A DNA stretch of 64,000 bases from Roseithermus sacchariphilus (GTDB lineage Bacteria > Bacteroidota > Rhodothermia > Rhodothermales > MEBIC09517). A program made the translations under genes and the position numbers. Below the pieces are notes generated by a model. The model was not told the DNA's origin. It ran no database searches and saw only the letters and a program-made list of their open reading frames with translations. The stretch lies in assembly GCA_003285105.1 (NCBI GenBank), contig CP030158.1, forward strand, positions 2,456,501 to 2,520,500, written 5' to 3'. This document shows, piece after piece, positions 18,004-28,746 of the stretch; within the stretch, counting starts at the first letter, position 1, and the number at the start of each line of letters is the position of its first letter.

Positions 18004-18518
18004 GGCGGATTCGAGGCTGGTGGAAGGCGATGCGGGCGGCGGACCCCGGTGCGGCCGGCGTCGCCGTGGCACGTGATACGCCGCGCCCGGGCAGATGGGT
18101 TCACAGCCGGGGGGAGGCGACGTGCAGACCGGGCCTGCCGTCGATCCACGGTAGATCTGCCTCGGTGCATTACCAAACGAAACGGGACGCCGGTGGGGGA
18201 GCCGGCCGGGGTGCCGGGAACGCCGGGACTGGATGCACCGGAAAAAGCGGCGAAAACGGGGGCGTGGAGGGCGATCCGCCCCGGCAACGAGGCGGGGGGC
18301 GACCGCGCCGGGCGAGCGAGGCGGGGGCTGGCACGGTGCATGATGAAGAGCCCGTCACGGCGGCACGACGGGCGTCGGTGGCTGCCGGACAAACCGCCGG
18401 AAAAGCCCTCGGCCGGCCTTTAGTCCTCCGCAAACAGGCCGATAGTACCGGGGAGGCGCCCGGCGGGCGGACCTGAGAAACCACACAACCACACACCATC
18501 TAACAAGGAGGCTCAGAC
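18004..18518. other. 515-bp leader between DUF4342 gene and pilin-like gene
   Basis: No gene recognised. It must hold the DUF4342-operon promoter (minus) and the pilin promoter (plus). The 3' part contains nested GC-rich stems and the unpaired-looking strings gacaaaccgcc and ccgcaaacaggccgatagta (18430-18447 region), which resemble a structured RNA leader. I cannot match it to a riboswitch class. A strong Shine-Dalgarno ends the region. Confidence 0.45.
18505..18511 (+). promoter_or_regulatory. Strong Shine-Dalgarno (AAGGAGG) for the pilin-like gene
   Basis: aaggagg with a 7-nt spacer to the ATG at 18519. Most genes in this window have no clear ribosome-binding site, so this near-perfect one fixes the start and suggests high expression, as expected for a major pilin. 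Confidence 0.8.
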
Positions 18519-18980
18519 ATGGGTCAGCAGCAACTTCTCCTTCTCGTGCTCGGCATGGTGATCGTCGGCATCGCCGTCGTCGCCGGTATCCAGGCCTTCA
18601 GCGAAGGCAAGGCCAAAGCCGATCGTGACGCCGCCATCAGCGACGCCATGCGCATCATCTCCGACATCCAGGCCTGGAAGCTCAAGCCGGTCGCGTTCGG
18701 CGGCGGCGCCAACGGCAGCGACACCGACTTCCAAGATGTCAACTTCGCTGCGCTCGGGATCAGCACGACGGGTGATGCCGCGAACTTGGATAATGACAAG
18801 TACGAGACGCTGAATGGTTGTTTCGCACTGTCCGGCTCGACTACGGAAGCCACGCTAACGGTCTATGAACCGCGAAATGAAGATGGGACTTCTTGCGGTG
18901 ATGCAATCGCCACGGTGACGATTGATGGGACCACGGTGGCTGATATCGAGTGGGACTACGCTACAGGTTCAGGTAGCTGA
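18519..18980 (+). CDS. Major pilin-like protein (atypical leader)
   Basis: 153 aa. The N-terminus MGQQQLLLLVLGMVIVGIAV is a hydrophobic helix reaching to about residue 26 (GIQAF), preceded by only MGQQQ. If cleaved after Gly2, the mature protein would begin with Gln, but there is no class III K/R leader and no Glu5. The helix continues amphipathically (EGKAKADRDAAISDAMRIIS), as in type IV pilins. Two Cys (about 108 and 127) could form the D-region disulfide. Position just ahead of pilC/pilB genes and the strong Shine-Dalgarno support a major-pilin role. Codon use after 18750 is more AT-rich than in neighbouring genes. Confidence 0.65.
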   Translation: MGQQQLLLLVLGMVIVGIAVVAGIQAFSEGKAKADRDAAISDAMRIISDIQAWKLKPVAFGGGANGSDTDFQDVNFAALGISTTGDAANLDNDKYETLNGCFALSGSTTEATLTVYEPRNEDGTSCGDAIATVTIDGTTVADIEWDYATGSGS

Positions 18981-19003
18981 TTCGTAGCAACCGGCAAGAC
19001 AGG

Positions 19004-19061
19004 CGGGCGGCGTCCTTGCTGTGGGGGCTAGTCCCTCCGGTGGGGACGCCGCCCGGGTTTT
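19004..19061 (+). terminator. Terminator/attenuator after the pilin-like gene
   Basis: cgggcggcgtcc (19004-19015) pairs with ggacgccgcccg (19044-19055), a perfect 12-bp stem, followed by ggtttt. The 28-nt loop can itself fold. It lies 23 bp after the pilin stop. This is a good intrinsic terminator that would let the pilin be made in excess over the downstream machinery. Confidence 0.75.
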
Positions 19062-19105
19062 GGGGGAGCCCGGTTCGGGGGCCAAACCATCACAGGCCGA
19101 TCGTC

Positions 19106-19456
19106 ATGAAACCACACCGCATCGTCGGGACGGCCGGGTCGCAGGGGATCGGGCTCGGGCTTCGGTCCGGCACGACCGGGATGGTCGTGCTGGGGCTGAT
19201 GAGCCTCTACCTGCTCCTCGTGCCGGTGATCAACGTGGTGCCGGGCGTGGAGGTGTACGACGGGCGGCGCCTGGCGCAGCTGGCGCTCCTCGCCGTGGGG
19301 CTCGGCGTCGCCCCGGACCTGCCCGACCTGCCGCACCGAAAGGAGATCTATACCGACTGGACCGGCTCCTACGATTTACGCCCCCGCTACTGGCAGCAGG
19401 GCTTTATCGGCTACGAAACCGACCGATACCCTACCGAGCCCGTCCATCCGAAGTAA
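19106..19456 (+). CDS. Small membrane protein, possible remnant of a pilin O-oligosaccharyltransferase
   Basis: 116 aa from ATG 19106. Residues about 20-62 are hydrophobic with one clear membrane segment (GMVVLGLMSLYLLLVPVINV), followed by VYDGRRLAQLALLAVGLG. The YDxxRxxQLxLL pattern resembles the first segment of O-antigen ligase/PglL-type enzymes, whose genes often follow a pilin gene. The remaining ~450 residues of such an enzyme are absent and the tail (YTDWTGSYDLRPRYWQQGF) is unrelated to anything I know. It is either a truncated remnant or a lineage-specific small protein. pilC starts 12 bp later. Confidence 0.45.
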   Translation: MKPHRIVGTAGSQGIGLGLRSGTTGMVVLGLMSLYLLLVPVINVVPGVEVYDGRRLAQLALLAVGLGVAPDLPDLPHRKEIYTDWTGSYDLRPRYWQQGFIGYETDRYPTEPVHPK

Positions 19457-19468
19457 GCGTCCTGTCTC

Positions 19469-20824
19469 ATGGCCGTCAAGGAATACAAGTTCAGCGGAGT
19501 CAGCCTCACCGGACAGCCGGTGCAGGGCACCGTGTTCGCCCCGTCGAAGCGGGCGGCCCAGGGCAAGATCGAGGCCCTGTCCGAGAAGCATCGCTTTCGC
19601 CCGCAGGTGCTCGAAGAGCGGGCGGTCTACATCTACAAGGTGCGCCACCCCAGCGGGAAGGTCATCACCGGGGAGCAAAAAGCCTTCTCGGCCGATGAGG
19701 TCGAAACCGCCCTGCGCAAGATGGGCCTGGAGGTCATCAAGGTCCAGAAGAAGCTCTTCAACTTCCAGTCGAAGCCGCCCCGCCAGGACATCATCCTGTT
19801 CGTCCGCCTGGCCGCCAACCTGCTCAACGACAAGCTGCCCTTCGACGAGGTGCTGAACCTGCTCGTGGCTGACGTCTCCTCGCGCAGCCTCAAGCAGGTC
19901 ATCCGCGATCTCAACGCCGACCTCAAGGGCGGCATGGAGGCGCATCAGGCGTTCATGAAGCACCAGCACATGCTGGGCAAGTTCACCGCGTACATGCTCG
20001 GCATCGCCTCGCGCAGCGGGAACATGGCCGAGATCTACGAGGCCACCGCCCGCTTCCTGGAGCGCCAGAACGAGTTCAAGAAGAGCGTCCGCAGCGCCAT
20101 GATCACCCCGGCGATCACCATCCTGGTGCTCATCGCCGTGTTCGTCTGGTACATCTGGTACATCTTCCCGATGACGGCCGGCCTGCTGGCGGACCTGAAC
20201 ATGGAGCTGCCGGCCATGACGGCCAAAACCCTGGCGTTCTCGTACTGGCTGGACGAAAACTTCCTGTGGCTCATGCTGATCTCCACGGCGCTGGGCATCG
20301 CCGGATACGTCTTCGCCCGGTCGCCGAAGGGGACGTTTCTGATCCACAAATACATGATCCGGCTCCCGGTGATCGGCGAGCTGCTGCACAAGCTCAACAT
20401 CGAAATCTTCTGCCGCGTCTTTGCCGTGCTGTACTCCGGCAGCGGCGAGAACATCGGCGTCATCAAGGTCGCCGCCGAGGCCTGCGGCAACACCTACATC
20501 GAGCACCGCATCAAGACGATCACGGTGCCGATGATGGTGGCCAAGGGGGCCGATCTGGTCAAGGCCATGGAGGCCAGCGGCGTCTTCACGTCCATGGCCA
20601 TCGCCCGGTTCAGGACGGGCTCGGAGACGGGAAACGTCCGCAAGAGTGCCGATCAGATGGCGACCTACTACGAGAAGGAGACGACCCTGAAGCTGAAGGC
20701 CGCCGTGGAAGGCATCCAGACGGCCGTGGCCATCATCATCACGCTGGCCATCTGCTTCCTGACCGTGGTGTCCTCGGAGATTGCGCTCGTGCAGCCCTCC
20801 ACCACGGACATGATGGGCATGTAG
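19469..20824 (+). CDS. pilC: Type IV pilus/type II secretion inner-membrane platform protein (PilC/GspF-like)
   Basis: 451 aa. Two T2SSF domains with the expected membrane segments at about 210-235 (ITILVLIAVFVWYIWYI), 270-292 (FLWLMLISTALGIAGYVF) and near the C-terminus (AVAIIITLAICFLTVVSS). The N-terminus carries two successive copies of the small GspF N-terminal motif (YKFSGVSLTGQPVQGTV and YIYKVRHPSGKVITGE), where the classical protein has one. It probably anchors the motor ATPase encoded next (85 bp downstream). Confidence 0.85.
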   Translation: MAVKEYKFSGVSLTGQPVQGTVFAPSKRAAQGKIEALSEKHRFRPQVLEERAVYIYKVRHPSGKVITGEQKAFSADEVETALRKMGLEVIKVQKKLFNFQSKPPRQDIILFVRLAANLLNDKLPFDEVLNLLVADVSSRSLKQVIRDLNADLKGGMEAHQAFMKHQHMLGKFTAYMLGIASRSGNMAEIYEATARFLERQNEFKKSVRSAMITPAITILVLIAVFVWYIWYIFPMTAGLLADLNMELPAMTAKTLAFSYWLDENFLWLMLISTALGIAGYVFARSPKGTFLIHKYMIRLPVIGELLHKLNIEIFCRVFAVLYSGSGENIGVIKVAAEACGNTYIEHRIKTITVPMMVAKGADLVKAMEASGVFTSMAIARFRTGSETGNVRKSADQMATYYEKETTLKLKAAVEGIQTAVAIIITLAICFLTVVSSEIALVQPSTTDMMGM

Positions 20825-20908
20825 CGCCCTCCGGTACGGGTGGTGCGGCCTTCGGGCTGCTCCCGGCCCTTCGTGCTCTGCTACCGATTTCAACCTGACG
20901 GAACGCTC

Positions 20909-24223
<3,315 letters not shown>

Positions 24224-24249
24224 GCCGCCACGGCGGGAGGGACGGACCG

Positions 24250-24546
24250 ATGCTACGAACGCGGCTGGCGATTGCGGGGATGATGTTGACGACGCTCCTG
24301 GCGTTGCAGGAGCATCGCCAGGAGGGGCGGCACGGCCCGGAGCGTCCGGCGCCGACGGTGGAGGTCGTCTCGGCGCCGGTGGTGGCCTGTGCCGAAGCGG
24401 CCGGGGCCGAAGCGGCCTGTGCCGAAGCGGCCACCCGCCCGCCGGCGCCGGCGCGGCGCCCGTCGGCGGCGTCCGGGAGGGCCGCGCACCGCCACGATGC
24501 CGCCCCGGCGCGGCGTTACCTTTTCACCGGGTGCGGTTCCGAATGA
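24250..24546 (+). CDS. Possible small membrane-anchored protein
   Basis: A 98-aa frame with an N-terminal hydrophobic helix (LAIAGMMLTTLLALQ, about 6-20) and then low-complexity Ala/Glu/Cys and Arg/Pro sequence (CAEAAGAEAACAEAA). It sits 26 bp after pilB in the gap before the minor pilins. The N-terminal helix echoes the pilin-like proteins nearby, but there is no ribosome-binding site or conserved domain. It may equally be a chance open frame in GC-rich sequence. Confidence 0.3.
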   Translation: MLRTRLAIAGMMLTTLLALQEHRQEGRHGPERPAPTVEVVSAPVVACAEAAGAEAACAEAATRPPAPARRPSAASGRAAHRHDAAPARRYLFTGCGSE

Positions 24547-24733
24547 ACCTGCCCGGGCGTGGGGCGGCGGCCTGCGAACCGCCGGAAAGGCCCCGACTGC
24601 CGTCCCACCGGCCCCTCGGAGACGACGCAGCGGCTTGGTACGCGTTTTGGCATAACCGGCTCGGAGCGGTCGTCACCGCCCCCGTTCGCCGCCCACGGCG
24701 GCTTCCTCGCTACCACCCTGACGCAGAGATCCG
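24547..24733. other. Gap ahead of the minor pilin genes
   Basis: With the doubtful small frame before it, 24224-24733 forms a 510-bp stretch lacking a firm gene. ttggtacgcgttttggcataa (about 24636-24656) is the only AT-richer patch and might carry a promoter for the minor-pilin genes. No terminator-like hairpin was seen. Confidence 0.3.
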
Positions 24734-25282
24734 ATGTCGCAGACGTTGATGGCCATGCTGGCCCTGGCGGTGGTGACCACCTTCGCCATGAACGTGCAGC
24801 AGAAGCACATGCATGTGCAGCGCACGACCATCCAGCGCGAGATCGCCGAGATGGCGGCCTCGTCGGCCCTGGAGGCCATGGAGATCATCCGCGCACGGGA
24901 GTTCGACCAGGCCGTCGTCAACGGCACGGCGACCGGGTCCGTCGCCGATCTGGCGCTGTTCAGCTATGAGGGCAGCACGGACCACTTCCAGACGGGGCGG
25001 GCCTGCAAGGTCTTCGGCACCGGGACCGACGTCTGCGACGACGTCGACGACTTCCACAAGATGCAGACGGCCACACGGCCGTTCGTCATGGGCTCGGACA
25101 CCATCTTCTTCCACATCGACGTGGAGGTCTTCTACGTGGACGACACCTTCCAGCGGTACAACGGCCGCACCTTCCACAAGCAGGTCACGGTGCGGGTGCA
25201 GGATGCCTGGCCGGATAGCTCCCGCTCGCCCTTCCTGCTGATCCCCATCACGCTGTCCCGGGTCGTGTCCTACGATTTCTAG
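24734..25282 (+). CDS. Minor pilin-like protein 1 (PilV-like position)
   Basis: 182 aa. The N-terminus MSQTLMAMLALAVVTTFAMN is a hydrophobic helix with almost no leader, continuing as an amphipathic helix (HVQRTTIQREIAEMAASSAL). The rest is soluble with two Cys (about 96 and 104). The architecture matches a minor pilin or pseudopilin lacking a class III signal. It is the first of three such genes in tandem between the motor genes, the place of pilV-W-X in classical clusters. Function assigned only from architecture and context. Confidence 0.6.
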   Translation: MSQTLMAMLALAVVTTFAMNVQQKHMHVQRTTIQREIAEMAASSALEAMEIIRAREFDQAVVNGTATGSVADLALFSYEGSTDHFQTGRACKVFGTGTDVCDDVDDFHKMQTATRPFVMGSDTIFFHIDVEVFYVDDTFQRYNGRTFHKQVTVRVQDAWPDSSRSPFLLIPITLSRVVSYDF

Positions 25283-25303
25283 CGATTTCTAGCGATTTCT
25301 AGC
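25274..25303 (+). repeat. 10-bp repeat spanning the stop codon, 3 copies
   Basis: gatttctagc is repeated three times without interruption. The first copy contains the TAG stop of the preceding gene, so each added copy supplies another potential stop in shifting frames. It looks like a recent slippage product. Confidence 0.8.
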
Positions 25304-25350
25304 CACGGCCCGTCTCCTCCCCGGAACGACACGTTTTCGCGTAAGGCCCC

Positions 25351-25983
25351 ATGCACGTCATCTTCGACAACCTCAACGCGCTCGTCATCGGCGGCGTCGT
25401 CGTGATGGTGATCCTCTCCATGCAGATGCGCGTGGCGGAGATCAACATCGAGGAGACGGCGAACTACATGGTCAAGCGCCAGGGCGTCGACCTGGCCACC
25501 TGGATGGAGGACGACCTGATGAGCCTCGGCCTGAACATCGACAAATCCGCCGAAGTGCCGTTCATCAACCCCGTCGATTCGGCCGGCATCACGGTGGCGT
25601 TCGAGTTCATGCAGGACTCGATCAACACCACGGTCTCGCCGCCGGACACCATCCGCATCACGACGCGCTACGACCTGGTTTCGACCGGGACGACCGAGGT
25701 GGACGGCGAGAATGTCAACATCTACGCCGTGCAGCGCCGCCAGCGGCTCGACGGCGGGCCGTGGATGGACGCGGGGCGCTCCCCCGGCATCCTCAGCCAC
25801 TTCCGCATCGACATGCTGAACCGGGATGCCGTGCCGATCTCCAACCCCGCCGGGGTGGCGGCAACGAATCCGGACTCCATCCAGAACACCCGGGTGCGAT
25901 TTACCCTCGTCACCCCCTTCGGGACGAATCGCAGTACGCTCAGCCGCATCTACTACGGCTCGACGCTGATGATTTCCCAGTAG
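25351..25983 (+). CDS. Minor pilin-like protein 2 (PilW-like position)
   Basis: 210 aa. The short N-terminus MHVIFDN is followed by a membrane helix (LNALVIGGVVVMVILSMQM) and an amphipathic continuation (RVAEINIEETANYMV). The soluble part is mixed alpha/beta with phrases such as DTIRITTRYDLVSTGTTEVDG and VRFTLVTPF, as in PilW-type proteins that carry N-terminal pilin helices and a beta-rich body. No K/R-G-F leader and no Glu5. It follows the preceding gene after 68 bp. Confidence 0.6.
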   Translation: MHVIFDNLNALVIGGVVVMVILSMQMRVAEINIEETANYMVKRQGVDLATWMEDDLMSLGLNIDKSAEVPFINPVDSAGITVAFEFMQDSINTTVSPPDTIRITTRYDLVSTGTTEVDGENVNIYAVQRRQRLDGGPWMDAGRSPGILSHFRIDMLNRDAVPISNPAGVAATNPDSIQNTRVRFTLVTPFGTNRSTLSRIYYGSTLMISQ

Positions 25984-26022
25984 TACCACCACCACGATAC
26001 CAGAACCACAGAGGGAACGATC

Positions 26023-27132
26023 ATGGGAAAGGGAGCGATGTTACTCGTCATGGCCACGATGATCGGCGGAAGCATCATGCTCTTCCAGACCGACCAGACC
26101 GGGGCCACCACGGACAAACGGCAGGCCGAGCGGCAGGAAGAGGTGCTGGCGCGTGAGATTGCGCGGTCGGGCTACAACGCCCTCATCTCGCGGGCCCGCC
26201 AGATCGAAAAGCAGAACCCCTCGGCTTCCGTCGATGAGATCGTCAACCTCGTCAACGGCCCGAGCGGACAGCTGACCGGCTCCTTCCAGGGCGGCACCTA
26301 CACCGCCTCGCTCACGCAGGTGAGCGCGCTGGCCTACTCCGCCACGGCCGTCGGCACCTTCGGCGAGGCCTCGCACCGCATGCGCTCGCACTGGGTGGCG
26401 GACGGGACGCTGGAGGTCACCGAGCCGAGCCTGCTCAAGGTCACCTTCCTCGAATCCATGGCCGGCTACTGCTCGGCGATCTTCCTGGAGCGCTACGTGC
26501 CCTGGAGCAACAACGGCCACGGCAACAACGAGGACGGTGTCGACAGCAGCAACCCCGGCAAGTCCAAAGAGGGCGAAGACAGCGACCCGACCGTCGACGA
26601 CGAGGTCAAGGTCGGCTCGACGAAGTACCGCCGGCTCGAACCGGAGCTGATCTTCGCGCCGGGCAACAACCGCGACGGGGCCGAGGCGCTCTACACGACC
26701 GAACTGCAGCCGGGCGAGCGCATCAACTTCATCCTGGCCGTCGACGCCGACTTCAGCTGCGAGAAGCGGGGCCAGGCCGTGACGATCAAGGACAAGTCGT
26801 TCAACTACACGCGGCCGGCGCTCACGGCGGACGTGAAGGACCTGGTGGACATGCAGGAGGGGCCCTACGCCATGATCGAGCGCAGCCCGCTGGCCGAGGG
26901 CGTCTGGCGCATCGCCTTCGAGGACCTGGTCTTCTCCGAGGACAAGCTGCTGGACATCAAGAAGAACGGGTACGGCGGCAGCTGGAACAGCAAGAAGAAG
27001 ACCTACGGCGGGACCGGCTGGACCTATAACGTGGACGGCTACCGGCTGCTGCGGGACTTCGGCGGCAAGCCCGACTTCAGCGACCAGGTCATCGCCGTGC
27101 AGTTGCTCCCCGTGGCGGAACCGTCCGTCTGA
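26023..27132 (+). CDS. Minor pilin-like protein 3 (PilX-like position)
   Basis: 369 aa. MGKGAMLLVMATMIGGSIML is an N-terminal helix with the short leader MGKG, then a polar helix (KRQAERQEEVLAREIARSG). A central insert (about 165-195, HGNNEDGVDSSNPGKSKEGE) is Asn/Gly/Asp-rich and could be a Ca-binding or linker segment. The body ends in VIAVQLLPVAEPSV. The first four residues resemble the major pilin's MGQQ, so a shared unusual processing signal after Gly2 or Gly4 is conceivable. A perfect hairpin follows (27166-27200). Confidence 0.6.
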   Translation: MGKGAMLLVMATMIGGSIMLFQTDQTGATTDKRQAERQEEVLAREIARSGYNALISRARQIEKQNPSASVDEIVNLVNGPSGQLTGSFQGGTYTASLTQVSALAYSATAVGTFGEASHRMRSHWVADGTLEVTEPSLLKVTFLESMAGYCSAIFLERYVPWSNNGHGNNEDGVDSSNPGKSKEGEDSDPTVDDEVKVGSTKYRRLEPELIFAPGNNRDGAEALYTTELQPGERINFILAVDADFSCEKRGQAVTIKDKSFNYTRPALTADVKDLVDMQEGPYAMIERSPLAEGVWRIAFEDLVFSEDKLLDIKKNGYGGSWNSKKKTYGGTGWTYNVDGYRLLRDFGGKPDFSDQVIAVQLLPVAEPSV

Positions 27133-27165
27133 GCCCGCCGGCATCCATCGTGTCGTTTATCACCG

Positions 27166-27200
27166 CCAGAGCCGCAGGTCGTCGAGGTCTGCGGCTCTGG
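27166..27200 (+). terminator. Perfect 12-bp hairpin between minor pilins and pilT
   Basis: ccagagccgcag (27166-27177) and ctgcggctctgg (27189-27200), with an 11-nt loop, 33 bp after the stop. No U tract follows. It probably separates the minor-pilin transcript from the pilT-pilQ genes. Confidence 0.5.
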
Positions 27201-27387
27201 ACATAACGGGGCGAGGCGGCGGACGCCGGGAAGCCCGCCTCGTGCGGTCGGGCTCCGGTGCAATGGGGGGCTATATGCGTCGGTTCACGCCCGCCGGTCT
27301 TTTCTCCCCCGTGCGGATTCGAGCTAAAGGGCAGGCCCCTCGTGCCGATACGCATACCAGAATGAGCCAGGAAAGAGGTACCCATCC

Positions 27388-28701
27388 GTGAGCACGTTGA
27401 ATCCCGCTCTCAAAGAGATCCTCGAGCGCCAGAAGGCCGGTGCGAACGGGGGAGGCGTCCGGCCGAAGGTGCGGACGATGTACTCCCCGGTGCTGCCCAA
27501 GATTTGCAAGACGGTGCTCGGGTCGGTGCCGCATTCGGCCCAGGGCGAGGACCGGGTCCGGTTTCTGGCCGACCAGGTCCACGCGCTGCTGGACAAGGAC
27601 CGCACCCACATGCGCGAGTTCTTCGACCAGTTCGCCCGGTACATGCTGGAGATCGGGGCCAGCGACCTCGACGCCGGCGGGCCCGGGTGCCGCGGGCAGA
27701 TCTGGTACCGCGTCGACGGGGACAAGCGGCCGCACGAGGCGCTGGGCACGTTCGAGGAGGACGAAACCGACTTCCTCTTCCTCAACCTCCTCAACGAGCG
27801 CCAGATGAACGTGCTCTTCGAGGAGTACTCGGTCGACTTCTCCTACCAGCTTCCGGTGGAGGGCAAGGACGGCCGGCGGCGGCGATTCCGTGCCACGCTG
27901 TATTTCGATTACGACCGGCTCGCGCTCAACATGCGCGCCATCACCGACGAGGTGCGTCCCCTGCGTAGCCTGGAGTTCCATCCGCTCATCGAGAAGGGGC
28001 TGATGTTCCGGCACGTGCGGGACGGGCTCACGCTCATCACCGGCGTGACGGGCTCCGGTAAGAGCTCCACGCTCGACGCCATCGTGGATGCCAACAACGA
28101 GGACGTGCACGCCCACATCGTGGTGATCGGCAAGCCGATCGAATACATGCACCACTCCAAGAAGTGCGTGGTGCGTCACCGGGAGGTGGGCAAGGACGTG
28201 CCTACGTTCAAGGCCGGCATCGTCCAGGCGCTTCGCCAGGACCCCGACATCGTGGTGATCGGCGAGATGCGCGACCCGGAGACGATCTCGGCCGGCCTCG
28301 AGATCACCGACTCGGGGCACAAGGTGTTCTCCACGTTGCACACCAGCTCGGCCGTCGAGAGCATCGACCGCATCATCGGCGAGTATCCGTCCGACGAGCA
28401 GGAGCGCGTGCGCAACCGCCTGGCCGACGTGCTGCGGTGCGTCGTGTCCCAGAAGCTCTGCCCGCGCATCGGCGGGGGGCGTGTGCTGGCCAAAGAGGTG
28501 TTGTGGATGACGCCGTCGGCGCGTGCGGCCATCAAGAACGACAACACCGGGGAGATCTACCAGATGATGTGGGAGGGCGGCAACCAGGGCATGATCACGC
28601 TGGAGCAGGATCTGTATCGCCTCGCTCGCCAGCGCCTGATCACACCCGAGACGGCCTTCGATTATGCCAACAACAAGCGCCGTCTGAAGCAGCTCATGTA
28701 G
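27388..28701 (+). CDS. pilT: PilT-like ATPase (retraction-type motor) with altered Asp box
   Basis: 437 aa, about 70-90 longer than usual PilT because of an N-terminal extension. Walker A is ITGVTGSGKSST (K225), Walker B is DIVVIGEMRDPET and the His box is SGHKVFSTLHTSSA. QREVG-like RHREVGKDV is present. The Asp box, normally EDPIE, reads VIGKPIEYMHH, so the acidic residues that position Mg-ATP in this family are lost. It may be a retraction motor with changed kinetics or a regulator. The GTG start at 27388 has gaaagagg about 9 nt upstream. It begins the pilT-pilM/N-pilO/P-pilQ run. Confidence 0.85.
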   Translation: MSTLNPALKEILERQKAGANGGGVRPKVRTMYSPVLPKICKTVLGSVPHSAQGEDRVRFLADQVHALLDKDRTHMREFFDQFARYMLEIGASDLDAGGPGCRGQIWYRVDGDKRPHEALGTFEEDETDFLFLNLLNERQMNVLFEEYSVDFSYQLPVEGKDGRRRRFRATLYFDYDRLALNMRAITDEVRPLRSLEFHPLIEKGLMFRHVRDGLTLITGVTGSGKSSTLDAIVDANNEDVHAHIVVIGKPIEYMHHSKKCVVRHREVGKDVPTFKAGIVQALRQDPDIVVIGEMRDPETISAGLEITDSGHKVFSTLHTSSAVESIDRIIGEYPSDEQERVRNRLADVLRCVVSQKLCPRIGGGRVLAKEVLWMTPSARAAIKNDNTGEIYQMMWEGGNQGMITLEQDLYRLARQRLITPETAFDYANNKRRLKQLM

Positions 28702-28746
28702 CGGCGCCCCCCTTCTGATCCGACGAACGGAGCTATCTGATTCGCT

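Noticed and set aside
18380-18480. A cyclic-di-GMP-I (GEMM) riboswitch in front of the pilin
   Set aside because: Fragments such as acaaacc and ccgcaaac are suggestive, but the conserved ACGCAAAGCC block and the receptor helices cannot be placed, so it is reported only as an unidentified structured leader.
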